DNA of 64,000 bases from Terriglobia bacterium. Lineage in GTDB: Bacteria > Acidobacteriota > Terriglobia > Terriglobales > Acidobacteriaceae. The stretch lies in NCBI GenBank assembly GCA_020072845.1, contig JAIQGF010000011.1, positions 248,001 through 312,000 on the forward strand, given 5' to 3'. Every line of letters starts with the position of its first letter. Position 1 is the first letter of the stretch. Below are positions 16,275 to 25,084 of the stretch, one piece after another. A program made the translations under genes and the position numbers. The notes under the pieces are model-generated. The model did no database searches and was not told the DNA's origin. It saw only the letters and a list, made by a program, of their open reading frames with translations.

Positions 16275-16409
16275 GTACCTAGTACCGAGTACCTAGTACC
16301 TAGAAGTGGTTTCCCAAATACACTTTCGCCTCGGGAGGAATGTCCCTCAGGGGCTAAAGCCCACAATTTTTGCGGCCTTGAGCGGCACGGCTGAAGCCGT
16401 GCCCTACCC
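16275..16409. repeat. Heptamer array plus double-hairpin element upstream of pyk
   Basis: Four copies of AGTACCT/G (7-base period) run from 16275 to 16303, and the same unit recurs at 47619-47649. From 16328 follows a double hairpin: GGGCTAAAGCCC, then GGCACGGCTGAAGCCGTGCC. Its arrangement is repeated at 49697-49756. Another short 7-base repeat (AGCACCT) ends at 16447, nine bases before the pyk start codon. Confidence 0.75.
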
Positions 16410-16455
16410 AAAAACCGAATTTTGAAACCAGTTCTAGCACCTAGCACATTGCTCC

Positions 16456-18003
16456 ATGGCCACGATTGATTTCCCGTCGAAGACGGAGATGAGCCAGGCG
16501 GGCAGCACAGCCGAGCGGCGGGCCAAGATCGTGTGCACGGTCGGGCCGGCGAGCAGCTCGGAGGCGATGCTGCGCGAGCTGATGCGCCTGGGGATGGACG
16601 TGGCGCGCCTGAATTTTTCCCACGGCACGCACGAGGAGCACGCCCGGGTGATCGAGCGGCTGCGGCGCGCCGCCGCCAAGCAGGAGCGCAGCATCTGCAT
16701 CCTGCAGGACCTGCAGGGACCGAAGATCCGCACCGGCCGGCTGCGTGACCGCCGCCCCATGGTGCTGAAGACCGGCTCGCGGGTGACCATCACGCCGCGC
16801 AATGTTCTGGGGACGCCTGCCCTGATTCCCACCAGCTTTCGGGGGCTGGCGCAGGAAGTCGAGACGGGCTCGCGCGTTTTGCTGTCGGACGGCTTGATCG
16901 AGCTGGTAGTGAAAGCGATCCACGGCGACGACATGGAATGCGAGGTGGTGAACGGCGGCATGCTCGGCGAGCACCAGGGGATCAATCTTCCGGGCACGGC
17001 GCTGAGCGTTCCCTCGCTCACCGAAAAAGACCGCAAAGACCTGGAGTTCGGCCTGCGGCACGCGGTGGACATGGTCGCCATCTCGTTTGTGCGCACCGCC
17101 GCCGACGTGCGCGAAACCAAGCGCCTGATCGGGGTGCGCGAGGACGACGTGCCGGTGATCGCGAAGCTGGAAAAGCCGCAGGCCATCGAGCACCTGGAGG
17201 AAATCCTGGAAGTCGCCGACGGGGTGATGGTGGCGAGGGGCGACCTGGGGGTGGAGATGCCGCCGGAGCAGGTGCCGATCATCCAGAAGCACATCATCCG
17301 GCGCGCCGCGGAATGGCGCAAGCCGGTGATTACCGCGACGCAGATGCTGGAATCGATGGTGGACAACCCGCGCCCCACGCGCGCCGAGGTCAGCGACGTC
17401 GCCAACGCGGTGTTCGACGGCAGCGACGCGGTGATGCTTTCGGCGGAAACGGCGAGCGGCAAATATCCGCGCGAGTCGGTCGAGATGATGGGCCGCATCG
17501 TCCTGGAATCCGAAGCCCACATGCGCGAAGCCTCGCTGCCGCAACGCCGCCGCGAACATCGCCGCAAACTCTCCATTTCCGAAACCATCTGCGAATCGGT
17601 TGCGCATGCCGCCGAGGAACTGGAGATGCGCGCCATCGCCGTCTATACCGAGACGGGCACCACTGCACGCCTGGTTTCGAAGTACCGGCCCAAGGCCTCA
17701 ATCTATGCATTTGCGCACCGCCCGAGCGTGTGTAACCGCCTGAACCATTTGTGGGGAGTGCGGCCGGTGGCCTGCGAGCACGTGCGCACCGCCGAGGAGA
17801 TGGTGCGCGGCGCGGAACGCGAACTCATGCAGCAAGGCGCCGCCGGGCCGGGTGACGTGGTGGCGGTGATTTCCGGCACGCGCGGCGCTTCCGGGTCCAC
17901 CAACCTGATGCGGCTGCACATGGTCGGCGAAGAACCACGACCGCCGGAGCGCCGCCGGGCGCGGACCCCGGCGGAACGCAATCCGGAAGACAGCAAGAGG
18001 TAA
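16456..18003 (+). CDS. pyk: Pyruvate kinase
   Basis: 515 residues. It catalyses phosphoenolpyruvate plus ADP to pyruvate plus ATP in glycolysis. Visible signatures are RAKIVCTVGPASSS (residues about 16-29), the NFSHGTHEEH nucleotide/substrate loop, ISFVRTAADVRE, the active-site block AKLEKPQAIEHLEEILEVAD, ARGDLGVEMPPEQVP and MLSAETASGKYP. The C-terminal domain (about 370-490) is present, followed by a basic Arg/Pro-rich tail of about 25 residues. The start ATG 16456 gives MATIDFPSKTEM. There is no strong ribosome binding site, as the upstream bases are repeat sequence. The small ABM-like gene follows after four bases and is probably co-transcribed. Confidence 0.96.
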   Translation: MATIDFPSKTEMSQAGSTAERRAKIVCTVGPASSSEAMLRELMRLGMDVARLNFSHGTHEEHARVIERLRRAAAKQERSICILQDLQGPKIRTGRLRDRRPMVLKTGSRVTITPRNVLGTPALIPTSFRGLAQEVETGSRVLLSDGLIELVVKAIHGDDMECEVVNGGMLGEHQGINLPGTALSVPSLTEKDRKDLEFGLRHAVDMVAISFVRTAADVRETKRLIGVREDDVPVIAKLEKPQAIEHLEEILEVADGVMVARGDLGVEMPPEQVPIIQKHIIRRAAEWRKPVITATQMLESMVDNPRPTRAEVSDVANAVFDGSDAVMLSAETASGKYPRESVEMMGRIVLESEAHMREASLPQRRREHRRKLSISETICESVAHAAEELEMRAIAVYTETGTTARLVSKYRPKASIYAFAHRPSVCNRLNHLWGVRPVACEHVRTAEEMVRGAERELMQQGAAGPGDVVAVISGTRGASGSTNLMRLHMVGEEPRPPERRRARTPAERNPEDSKR

Positions 18004-18007
18004 GCGA

Positions 18008-18325
18008 ATGGCCGAACTTGTTTCGATCGCGTACGTCAGGCCGGCAGAGGGGAAGGAAGAGCAGACGATCGAGATCCTCGCCGAGCTTTATGCTCTCCTG
18101 CGGAAGAAGAATTACAGCCGCGACCTGTTATACCGCGACGCCAAAGACCGCCGGCGGCTGATCAACCTGCGCTATTGGAGGTCGGAAGAGGCGCGCGCGG
18201 AAGCGCATGAGGACTCCGAAGTCCACCGGCTGTGGCAGCGCCTGTCGGAGCTTTCAAAGGTCGAAGGCGTGATCGAAAAACTGGAATTGATTGAGGGGGC
18301 GTGGTCGGATGTAAGTGGCCAGTGA
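18008..18325 (+). CDS. Small ABM/dimeric alpha-beta barrel-like protein
   Basis: 105 residues. The pattern strand (ELVSIAYVRPAEGKEEQTIEILAEL), helix, strand (RDLLYRDA, RLINLRYWRSEEARAEAHE) and a last helix/strand fits the antibiotic-biosynthesis-monooxygenase type dimeric ferredoxin-like fold. Such proteins are small stress or quinone/heme-related monooxygenases or simply unknown. It starts four bases after pyk, and its likely ribosome binding site AGAGG lies in the pyk stop region. The last residues (SDVSGQ) are encoded by a heptamer array that runs through the stop codon, so the natural C-terminus may have been altered by the repeat. Confidence 0.7.
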   Translation: MAELVSIAYVRPAEGKEEQTIEILAELYALLRKKNYSRDLLYRDAKDRRRLINLRYWRSEEARAEAHEDSEVHRLWQRLSELSKVEGVIEKLELIEGAWSDVSGQ

Positions 18326-18376
18326 CCAGTGACCAGTGCCCAGTCAGGCAGGTGTTCCTGCTGACCACTGGCCACT
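18312..18376. repeat. Heptamer array overlapping a gene end, with inverted partner
   Basis: CAGTGAC/CAGTGCC units with a 7-base period run from 18312 to 18345 and cross the stop codon of the ABM-like gene. An inverted partner (GACCACTGGCCACT) lies at 18362-18376. The paired arms sit between two converging genes and could act as a bidirectional stem. Confidence 0.7.
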
Positions 18377-18424
18377 CGCCTGCAAGTCCCTATCGGGGAC
18401 CAGTTCCCCAGTGCCTGTGCCGGA

Positions 18425-19333
18425 TCAGTTCACCCACGGCGGGCGGCGCGTCTCTCCATTGACTTTATCTTCGGGCGGGCGGGAGTTGCCGTAACTGTCG
18501 ATCTGGTCGCCGCGATCGTGCTTGCGCATGTAGACCTCGAACTTGCGGGCGGCCCGGCGGCGTTTCCACCGGTAGTACGCGTTGCGCACCCCGAAATACT
18601 GCTCCGACGCTCCGGACATCAGGCCGCGGCGCGGCAGGAAGCGGACATAGATCCAGCCGAAGAGCGCGCCGCCGAGGTGGGCGAAATAGGCGACTGACTG
18701 GCCACGTCGGCCAGGTCCCATGCCCTGGAAGGCGCCGGCCAGCGAGATGAACAGCAGGATGCCGACCAGGTATTTCGCTTTGATCATGAACGGCAGCGGG
18801 AACAGCATGAATTCCTGATTGCCGTGCAGGACGGCAAAAGCGACCATGAGGCCGTAGATCGCGCCCGATGCGCCCACCGTGACCGTCAGCGGGCCGATGC
18901 CGAGGAAGCCAAACGCCGCCACCGTTCCCAGGTACGCAATGCCCACCGTGACCAGCGCGGCCGCGATGGCGCAGTAGAAATAAAATTCCAGAAACTGGTG
19001 GCGCCCCCAGTCGCGCTCCATTTGCGAGCCGAACATCCAGAGCGTCAGCATGTTGAACAGGACGTGAAACAGTCCCGCATGGAGGAAGGAATAGGTGACG
19101 AGCTGCCAGATCCAGCCGTGGGCGACGGCGGCGGGAACGAGCGCGCCCACTCCGGCGATGAACCCCGCCAGTGACGGCGCCACCGCGCCCAGGATCAACA
19201 TCAGCAGGTACACGGCGGCGTTGGCGATCACCAGCCACTTCACCGCGCGGGTGAAGGGCGGAAATCCCATGCTCATGGTGCCGAAGCCGCCGCCGCGACC
19301 TCCGCCGTAACCGCGATAATTGCGTGTGGTCAA
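18425..19333 (-). CDS. Rhomboid-family intramembrane serine protease
   Basis: 302 residues from TTG 19333, chosen because CGGGAG lies nine bases upstream of it. An ATG at 19276 would shorten the protein by 19 residues. Six hydrophobic segments are seen. The catalytic serine is in GASGAIYG (GxSG motif), and the partner histidine is in AHLGGALFGW of the last TM segment. The loop-1 WR-like region is HGWIWQLVTYSFLHAGLFHVLFNM. The protein sits in the cytoplasmic membrane and cleaves TM substrates. The C-terminal tail (about 60 residues, Arg-rich) is cytoplasmic. It is convergent with the pyk unit. Confidence 0.9.
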   Translation of the reverse strand: MTTRNYRGYGGGRGGGFGTMSMGFPPFTRAVKWLVIANAAVYLLMLILGAVAPSLAGFIAGVGALVPAAVAHGWIWQLVTYSFLHAGLFHVLFNMLTLWMFGSQMERDWGRHQFLEFYFYCAIAAALVTVGIAYLGTVAAFGFLGIGPLTVTVGASGAIYGLMVAFAVLHGNQEFMLFPLPFMIKAKYLVGILLFISLAGAFQGMGPGRRGQSVAYFAHLGGALFGWIYVRFLPRRGLMSGASEQYFGVRNAYYRWKRRRAARKFEVYMRKHDRGDQIDSYGNSRPPEDKVNGETRRPPWVN

Positions 19334-19360
19334 AGTTGCGCACTCCCGGCCAGTTTCTTT

Positions 19361-19625
19361 CGCCCGCTGAAGCGGGCTCGGCCGCCCTCTTGCTAATTGT
19401 TCCCCCGGCTTACGCCGGGGGCTACGTTCTTTGGCGCGCTGCGCGCGCTGGTTCTCGCGAGTCCCTGGTTCTCGCGTGTCCCGGAGCTGCACTATCGAGT
19501 CTGTGTGAGAACTGTGTCGCGCCGCCGGCGCTCGACAGTTTTGTCCGACTTGCCCCAGCGCTGCCGCGCTGGGCTAACGAAACCCGCCGCTCCGCGGCTG
19601 GATTATGGGTGCCTTGGACCACTGC
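19361..19625 (+). repeat. Composite multi-hairpin element, copy R2
   Basis: It begins with H0 (CGCCCGCTGAAGCGGGCT), then H1 (CCCCCGGC..GCCGGGGG followed by CTACGTTCT), H2 (CGCGCCGCCGGCGC), H3 (CCCAGCGCTGCCGCGCTGGG then CTAACGAA) and H4 (CGCCGCTCCGCGGCTGG). It closes with TTGGACCACTGC. It fills the whole gap between the rhomboid and peptidase genes, and I see no gene in it. Order and spacing match R1, and H0-H1 match R5. Confidence 0.8.
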
Positions 19626-19655
19626 GTTTCCCGAAAGTGAGTTCTCACACACACT

Positions 19656-21164
19656 TTATCGATCTGGCCGGGGCAAGACCACCAGGCTGCGACGCCCTTG
19701 CGCGTCCACGGCGCGCACTCCGAAGACTACATTATCCTTCGAAACCGAAACCGTGGTTTCCGTGAGTCCGGCGGCGGGCACCACGTGCTCCCAGTCGGCG
19801 GAAGTTGTCGCCCGCCACAGGACCTCGTAGCGTGCGGCGCGGCCGTCCGGCGAGGCGTCCCACATCAGCGTGGAATCGTTATCCAGTTTCTGTGCCTCAA
19901 TGCGCACCTTGGCCGGGGGCGCCGGCGCCGAAGCCAGCGACGCCAGTGTCGCCGCATTGAGCCGCGCCACGTTGGCCACATATTCGTAGTCCACGAATTT
20001 CGGCAAGTCTCCATATTCGATGCCGTTTTCAGTGCGCGGGGTCTGATGTTGATGATGGTAATTCTCGCGATACTCGGTGATGCGCACCGCCGCGAAACCC
20101 AGGCGGTTGAACGAGGTGTGATCGCCGCCGCGCAGGTAGCGGTCGGGCCGGAAAACCAGCAGAGGCTGGAACGATGGCGGCAGATATTGGGCGCCTGCCT
20201 GGCGGAGGTAGCGTGCCTCCTCGCGGGAAAGCGAATCGGATTCCGCGCCCAGGGAGCGGATGGCCGCAATCGCCGGCAGGTTGGGCAGTTGGTCCAAGGG
20301 AACGGCGCCGTCGGGTTTTTTCGAGGGATCTAACTGTGGAGGTGACGGACGCCGCTGTCCCAAATCCACCAGCGGAATGCCCTCGGAAAACACGCGCACG
20401 ACGCTGTGATCCTGTCCGGGAGTTTTGTCGCCGCCGACGATGTCGTTGTTGAGCACGGCTTCGATGTTCCAGCCCTGCTGCTTGGCCATCTCGGCAAAAT
20501 GGGCGCTGCCCAGCAGACCCTGCTCTTCGCCGGCGACAGTCAGAAAAATAATTGTGGCGGGAAACTTGTACTTGCTGAGGACGCGCGCGCACTCCAGGGA
20601 AACCGCCGTGCCGCTGCCGTCGTCGTTGGCGCCGGGTGCATCGGCCTGGAGGTCCTGATCGTTGCTCGGCCGCGAGTCGTAATGTCCCGAGACCAGCACG
20701 ATCCGCTTCGCCGCCTGCGGGTCCGCGCCCTTCAGCACGGCGTACACGTTCACGATTTCCGTCGGCTTGGGAACCCGCGGCCGAGGCTGTTCGGTGAAGA
20801 CGTCCGTCTTGACTTCCAGACACCCGCCGCAGGCCTGCGAGTAACGCTCGAACTCCGACTTGATCCACGCGCGCGCCGCCGCAATGCCGCGGCCGCTCGG
20901 CGCCGGGTTTTCACCGATCGTCAGCCGCGTGCCGAAGCTGACGAGCTTTTCAATCGTCGCCTGAATCTGCGCCGCGGACACCTGCTTCAAGGCGGCGGCG
21001 ATCTGCGGGTCTGGCGGCGCCGGCAGCGGCTTCGCCATCACGGCCCGCTCGGCTGGGATCGACTTGGGAGAGGAAGCAACAGCCTGGGCAACCGCCGTGG
21101 AAGCGGCCGCCATCAGAATGACACCGGCAATCAGCCGGAAACTGCATGGCGTTTCATGGGGCAT
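19656..21164 (-). CDS. Secreted M28-family zinc aminopeptidase
   Basis: 502 residues with a signal peptide (hydrophobic core LIAGVILMAAASTAVAQA). The M28 metal ligands appear in order: His and Asp in SGHYDSRPS, Asp in GANDDGSG, the Glu pair in GEEQGLLGS, Asp in NNDIVGGD, and a late His in GGDHTSFN. These bind two zinc ions and remove N-terminal residues from peptides in the periplasm or outside. A C-terminal domain (about 410-500) resembles a fibronectin-III-like sandwich (ALMWDASPDGRAARYEVLWRAT-like). The protein is probably exported by Sec. It stands alone on the minus strand. Confidence 0.9.
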   Translation of the reverse strand: MPHETPCSFRLIAGVILMAAASTAVAQAVASSPKSIPAERAVMAKPLPAPPDPQIAAALKQVSAAQIQATIEKLVSFGTRLTIGENPAPSGRGIAAARAWIKSEFERYSQACGGCLEVKTDVFTEQPRPRVPKPTEIVNVYAVLKGADPQAAKRIVLVSGHYDSRPSNDQDLQADAPGANDDGSGTAVSLECARVLSKYKFPATIIFLTVAGEEQGLLGSAHFAEMAKQQGWNIEAVLNNDIVGGDKTPGQDHSVVRVFSEGIPLVDLGQRRPSPPQLDPSKKPDGAVPLDQLPNLPAIAAIRSLGAESDSLSREEARYLRQAGAQYLPPSFQPLLVFRPDRYLRGGDHTSFNRLGFAAVRITEYRENYHHQHQTPRTENGIEYGDLPKFVDYEYVANVARLNAATLASLASAPAPPAKVRIEAQKLDNDSTLMWDASPDGRAARYEVLWRATTSADWEHVVPAAGLTETTVSVSKDNVVFGVRAVDAQGRRSLVVLPRPDR

Positions 21165-21285
21165 ACGATCCTTAAACAGTGGGCATCAACTAGAATGGTT
21201 GACGACGCACACAATAAACTCTAAATATTATCAGGTTGCTCGGCCGCGCTGCGGCACGGCCCGGTTTTGCTCAGGGAGGGCAGGA

Positions 21286-21489
21286 ATGGTTTTGTGTCCG
21301 GAATGTGAAAGCGATCTCGACATTGAAGTCGACGAAGTGGACGAAGGCGAAATTGTCTCCTGCCCGGAGTGCGGCAGCGACTTTGAGGTGGTCACCACCG
21401 AGCCCCTGGAACTCACCAAGGTCTCCGACGAGGAAGACGAGGACGAAAAAGAGGAGGAAGCGGAAAGCGGAAACGGTGACCTCGCCTGA
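21286..21489 (+). CDS. LysW-like carrier protein homologue (orphan)
   Basis: 67 residues. The start ATG 21286 has AGGGAGGG six to thirteen bases upstream. The N-terminal 45 residues match the LysW/ArgW pattern: VLCPECESDLDIEVDEVDEGE, then VSCPECGSDFEVV, with two C-x2-C knuckles forming a zinc ribbon. LysW carries alpha-aminoadipate or glutamate on its C-terminal Glu (usual ending EDWGE) for lysine or arginine synthesis. Here the ending is a Glu/Asp-rich stretch followed by SGNGDLA, so the acceptor residue is missing, and no lysX/argX-type ligase is adjacent. It may be a zinc-ribbon relative with a different job. Confidence 0.8.
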   Translation: MVLCPECESDLDIEVDEVDEGEIVSCPECGSDFEVVTTEPLELTKVSDEEDEDEKEEEAESGNGDLA

Positions 21490-21672
21490 TCTCGACCCGA
21501 TCCGCCTGAGGCCAAGGCCCCGGACGACGGCGGCGTCCTATCCATCGTAAATTCTGCAACTTCACCAAGGTAAAAGGGTCTAAGTAGGGGAGCGGGTCTG
21601 GCGGCGCGAGAAGGGTCACAGGGTGCAGTGACGTCGTCGTATAATCCAAGGGCCGCTTCTCAGGAGATGATG

Positions 21673-21864
21673 ATGTTTGAAGGACTGTTTCAACCGACGC
21701 ACCTGCTGGTGATCCTGGTGCTTTGCCTGATCATTTTTGGCCCCAAGAAGCTGCCCGAGCTGGGCAAGGGTCTCGGCGAAGGCATCCGCGGCTTTCGCGA
21801 CGGCCTGAAGGACCAGGGGAAGCCCGCTGCCACGGAAACGAAGGACAAGGACGAAGCGAAGTAA
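21673..21864 (+). CDS. tatA: Twin-arginine translocase subunit TatA/TatE
   Basis: 63 residues. There is a short N-terminal TM helix ([14 protein letters not shown]), the conserved [24 protein letters not shown] hinge and amphipathic helix, and a charged Lys/Glu tail. TatA oligomers form the translocation path for folded proteins in the cytoplasmic membrane. Three ATG codons are in line (21667, 21670, 21673). The last has the best spacing (six bases) from GGAG at 21663-21666. No tatB or tatC is adjacent, so this is a stand-alone tatA as in many bacteria. Confidence 0.93.
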   Translation: MFEGLFQPTHLLVILVLCLIIFGPKKLPELGKGLGEGIRGFRDGLKDQGKPAATETKDKDEAK

Positions 21865-21927
21865 GCTGTCAGCTATCAGAAGAGCGGAGAGCAGCAAAGA
21901 CTAAGAGTCCCGAGGTGATGTCGGCCC

Positions 21928-22205
21928 CGTTCTCCTCGACCAGCAGCTTGCTTTAGACCCTCGCTGACCTGCTCTCGTCACTTCCTTGCGGGTCGCGACG
22001 CGCGATCTTTCGAGCTCGGGCTCCGGGCTTGCCACCAACCGGAAAAACGGAACTGACGCCTCGGGACTCTATCCTGCTCTTGGCTACGTTTCCTGTTCCC
22101 CTCGACCAGCGCTTGGCTATAGACCCTTGCCTTGCCTTCCGTCCTTTTCGCCTCGAGAGCGCGGACAGCGACTTGGCTCGAGCCCCGGACGCCGCACCAA
22201 CCGGG
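21928..22205. repeat. Imperfect direct duplication of about 125 bases in a gene-free stretch
   Basis: Two segments about 165 bases apart share an order of blocks: GTTCTCCTCGACCAGC / GTTCCCCTCGACCAGC, then TAGACCC, a pyrimidine-rich middle, and CACCAACCGG. The 21865-22600 gap (736 bases) shows no convincing gene on either strand. The open frames there lack family features and good starts, and apart from this duplication I see nothing strong. Confidence 0.5.
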
Positions 22206-22600
22206 CAAACTTCAGAAGCGGCCAAAGAACGAGTGCCCTTATACTCTCACTAATTTATAAGTCAAGAGTTGGAGGTGCTTTTTATCTGCTGCATTTTCAA
22301 TCGCGTGCAGCCCGTCCACAACCCCCTGCCAGAAAATGGTGCAGCCTCTCACAAGAGAGACGGAGGCCAGCCGCGCGGGCAGCGTAGCTTGCGGTTTTGT
22401 ACAAGCCCGCAAGCGCATTGCTTGCTCCGTTCGGGAGATCGTGAATGTGCAAAATGAAGCCAAAACCGCGTGGGACGCGAACGATTTCATCCCCCGCGAT
22501 TCGGCCCAGCACAGGACACGGTGTCCCCGAACAGCGCCTAAACTTCCATCGGCATCCAAATACTTTGCTGGTATCCTGCCGTCTCCGCTGGAGAGATCAA

Positions 22601-23317
22601 ATGCGATTGCCCCTTGCGGCAGTGGTGCTGGCGTTGGCATTGCCGATGGCGGCGCAAGCTCAAACTTCAAACTGTGTGGACGCGTCCACGCTGGAGGAGA
22701 AGCATCGGCGCGGGGGCATTGTCGGCGGAGCGCAGAAAGTTATGAGCATGCCGAGCACCACCGTTAACGCGCCGCCGGACACGAACGTCTGCCCGTTAAC
22801 CGCGCAACAGAAGCTGATGGTCTGGGTAAAGCGCAGCTACTCGCCGGCGAACCTGCTGGCGGCCGGCGTCGACGCGGCCATCTGGCAGGCCACCGACACC
22901 GATCCTCGCGGCTTCGGCCAGGGATGGGAGGCCTATGGCGCGCGCTATGGCGCGGAGCTGGCGACCACCGAGTCCACACGGTTTTTCCAGTCATTCCTGC
23001 TGCCCTCCATCCTGCAGGAAGACCCGCGTTATTTCCGCAAGGGTCATGGCGGCTTCGGCAGCCGCTTCGCCTATTCGATCTCGCGCGTGCTGGTGACGCG
23101 CACCGACGCCGACCGCCAGAGCTTTAATTTCAGTGCGGTCGGCGGCGCATTTGCCGCGGCGGCGCTGAGCAATACCTATCTGCCTGACGTGGATCGCGAC
23201 CCCGGACGAACCGCCGCGTCGGGCGGCCTGAGCCTTGCCAACACCGCCGGCTGGAATCTGCTGAGCGAGTTCGGCCCGGACCTCTGGCACAAGCTGCGCG
23301 GCAAGAAGAAAAATTAG
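22601..23317 (+). CDS. Secreted protein of unknown function
   Basis: 238 residues from ATG 22601, with GGAGAG five bases upstream. An N-terminal signal peptide (LPLAAVVLALALPMAAQAQT) implies export to the periplasm or outer membrane. The mature part contains WGQGWEAYGARYG-like and EDPRYFRKGHGGFGSRFAYS blocks and a Gly/Ala-rich SAVGGAFAAAALSNTYLPD segment. I recall this pattern from uncharacterised acidobacterial proteins. It is probably membrane-associated (several short apolar helices). No enzyme motif is recognised. A hexamer array begins right at its stop codon. Confidence 0.75.
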   Translation: MRLPLAAVVLALALPMAAQAQTSNCVDASTLEEKHRRGGIVGGAQKVMSMPSTTVNAPPDTNVCPLTAQQKLMVWVKRSYSPANLLAAGVDAAIWQATDTDPRGFGQGWEAYGARYGAELATTESTRFFQSFLLPSILQEDPRYFRKGHGGFGSRFAYSISRVLVTRTDADRQSFNFSAVGGAFAAAALSNTYLPDVDRDPGRTAASGGLSLANTAGWNLLSEFGPDLWHKLRGKKKN

Positions 23318-23342
23318 ATTCAGTTTCAGTTTCAGTTTCAGA
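23318..23342 (+). repeat. Hexamer (TTTCAG)n array
   Basis: Four copies of CAGTTT with a 6-base period immediately follow the stop codon. The same hexamer is found at 28274-28302, 29927-29951 and 43366-43541. Confidence 0.75.
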
Positions 23343-23412
23343 AAACAAACAGCCAGGTATGGTCCCGCAGGGTCGCCGGATACGCCATGCTTTGTACGGG
23401 ACGCCGCGCGAC

Positions 23413-23781
23413 TCACTCGGGCAGCAGCGGTGTAACCTCCCGTATCTGGACGGAGAGTCGGCGTCCTGCCTTGGTTGGCGGAATGCCGGTAATGCCGAAG
23501 TCCTGCCGAAGTTGCCGAAGCATTTCGGCCGCCGACTCCATGCGGAGCTGCTGCAAGCGGTTCCTGGGATCGGTAGAGCCGGCCTCCCAGGTGTCCATGC
23601 ACGCCCACAGAAACGTGCGCATCTGGTCAATCTCGCGCTTGAAATCGCGCATTTGTTCGGCGGAGAGTCTGGGAGCGGCGAGGCCGGTGGCCGGGTCTTT
23701 GGTGGGAGTGCCGAGCTCGGCGCGAATGGCAGCGAGTTCCCGCAGCACGGCTTGAACGCGTTCGAAGAGCTGATGGTCCAT
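23413..23781 (-). CDS. Small helical hypothetical protein
   Basis: 122 residues, almost entirely helical by composition, with no signal peptide and no metal motif. The N-terminal helix (LFERVQAVLRELAAIRAELG) and the central one (EQMRDFKREIDQMRTFLWAC) are amphipathic and could form a small bundle. I do not recognise a family. It is kept because codon use and length look genuine and it is the only good frame in this gap. It is convergent with the preceding secreted-protein gene. Confidence 0.5.
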   Translation of the reverse strand: MDHQLFERVQAVLRELAAIRAELGTPTKDPATGLAAPRLSAEQMRDFKREIDQMRTFLWACMDTWEAGSTDPRNRLQQLRMESAAEMLRQLRQDFGITGIPPTKAGRRLSVQIREVTPLLPE

Positions 23782-23969
23782 AACGTGGGTCCGATATTCC
23801 CATACTTAACCTACCCATTTCCGTAACCGCATTTCAGGAAACGGAATCTTGATACGAAAACGGAACAGACCGCCTGCAGCCTGCGAGTTCGGGGAAATTG
23901 ACACCGCCGCGGCTTCCGGCTAGGCTGAACAGAACCCCCGAGGCCGCTCCGATCATCCAAGTGACTGGC

Positions 23970-24959
23970 ATGAAGAATTTGCGTAAGTACCTGCGTTTTC
24001 TGGCTGCTGTGCAGCTCCTGCCGGCGCTGGAGAGCGGTGAAGAGACCCTGGTAGGCGGCCAGGCGGTGCTGGAGGGTGTCATGATGCGCTCGCCGCACGC
24101 CTGGGGCATCTGCGTGCGCCGCGCCGACGGCACCATTGCCTCGCATTCCGAGACCCTGGAACGCCCCTCGGAAAAGCACAAGTGGATGGGATGGCCGATC
24201 GTTCGCGGCGCGGTCACCCTCGGTCAGGCCATGGGACTGGGTTTCCGGGCGCTGCGTTATTCCGCCAATGTTGTGCTCGATGAAATTCCGGCCGGCAAGA
24301 ACGGCAAGAAGCTTGAGATCAACGGCTGGGTAGCCGCGCTTAACATCCTGCTCTCGGTCGGCTTTTTCATCTTCATGTACAAGTTCCTGCCGCTGGTGGC
24401 CACCACCGAGTTGAAGCAGCACGTCTCGCCGGTGTTCGGCAATCAGATCGTCTTCAACCTGGTGGACGGCGTCATCCGCCTGGCGCTGTTCCTGGCATTT
24501 ATCTGGATGACCTCACTGTGGGCCGACCTGCGCCGCGTCTACCAGTACCACGGCGCGGAACACAAAACCGTCTTCGCTTTCGAAGCCGGGGACCCGCTCA
24601 CTCCGCCCGCGGTCCAGAAACACGTCACCTGGCACCCGCGCTGCGGCACCAGCTTCCTGATGACCGTGATGCTGATCTCCATCGTCGCCTACACGGCGAT
24701 CCCGGCGCACACCTTCGGCACGCGCTTCGCCATCCGCATTGCCTTGCTGCCGGTGATCGCCGGCGTTTCCTACGAGATCATCCGCTTCGCCGCCAAGCAC
24801 CGCGGCTCGCTTTTTGCCGTCATGACCGCGCCCGGCCTCTGGCTGCAGCGGATCACCACCCAGCCTCCCGCCGACGACCAGGTGGAGTGCGCCATCGGCG
24901 CCCTGAACCTCGCCATGGAAATGGAAGCGCAGCGGGGTGGGGAGCTGGTGATCGCGTAG
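23970..24959 (+). CDS. DUF1385 (YqhQ-like) membrane protein
   Basis: 329 residues from ATG 23970 (an upstream in-frame start at 23898 would add 24 residues). The family signature GGQAVLEGVMMRSPHAW lies near residue 28. Later come PIVRGAVTLGQAMGLGFRAL, several TM segments (about 115-190 and 230-275) and YHGAEHKTVFAFE with HPRCGTSFL. Function is unknown. In Clostridia the family is commonly encoded beside prmC and prfA, and the same neighbourhood is seen here once two inserted cassettes are ignored. That supports a conserved link to the prfA region. Confidence 0.9.
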   Translation: MKNLRKYLRFLAAVQLLPALESGEETLVGGQAVLEGVMMRSPHAWGICVRRADGTIASHSETLERPSEKHKWMGWPIVRGAVTLGQAMGLGFRALRYSANVVLDEIPAGKNGKKLEINGWVAALNILLSVGFFIFMYKFLPLVATTELKQHVSPVFGNQIVFNLVDGVIRLALFLAFIWMTSLWADLRRVYQYHGAEHKTVFAFEAGDPLTPPAVQKHVTWHPRCGTSFLMTVMLISIVAYTAIPAHTFGTRFAIRIALLPVIAGVSYEIIRFAAKHRGSLFAVMTAPGLWLQRITTQPPADDQVECAIGALNLAMEMEAQRGGELVIA

Positions 24960-24961
24960 AA

Positions 24962-24993
24962 CGTCGATGGTCGATGGCCGATGGCCGATGGCT
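24962..24993 (+). repeat. Heptamer array, left bracket of the four-helix-bundle gene
   Basis: Four copies of CGATGGT/C with a 7-base period begin two bases after the DUF1385 stop codon. GTCGATGGTCGATGGC at 24963-24978 is a perfect 16-base inverted match to 25471-25486 on the other side of the next gene. Confidence 0.8.
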
Positions 24994-25084
24994 GCCCGGC
25001 GCCGAATCCTCCTGATGGGCCCTTCCTTCTTTGATTTCCTCTAGTACACTCCTCCAAATACTAAGCAATTTGCGGAGGCACTAT

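Noticed and set aside
22239-22767. Overlapping 143-codon frames on both strands before the secreted-protein gene
   Set aside because: Neither has a ribosome binding site, family feature or convincing composition. ATG 22601 with GGAGAG and a signal peptide is the supported start.
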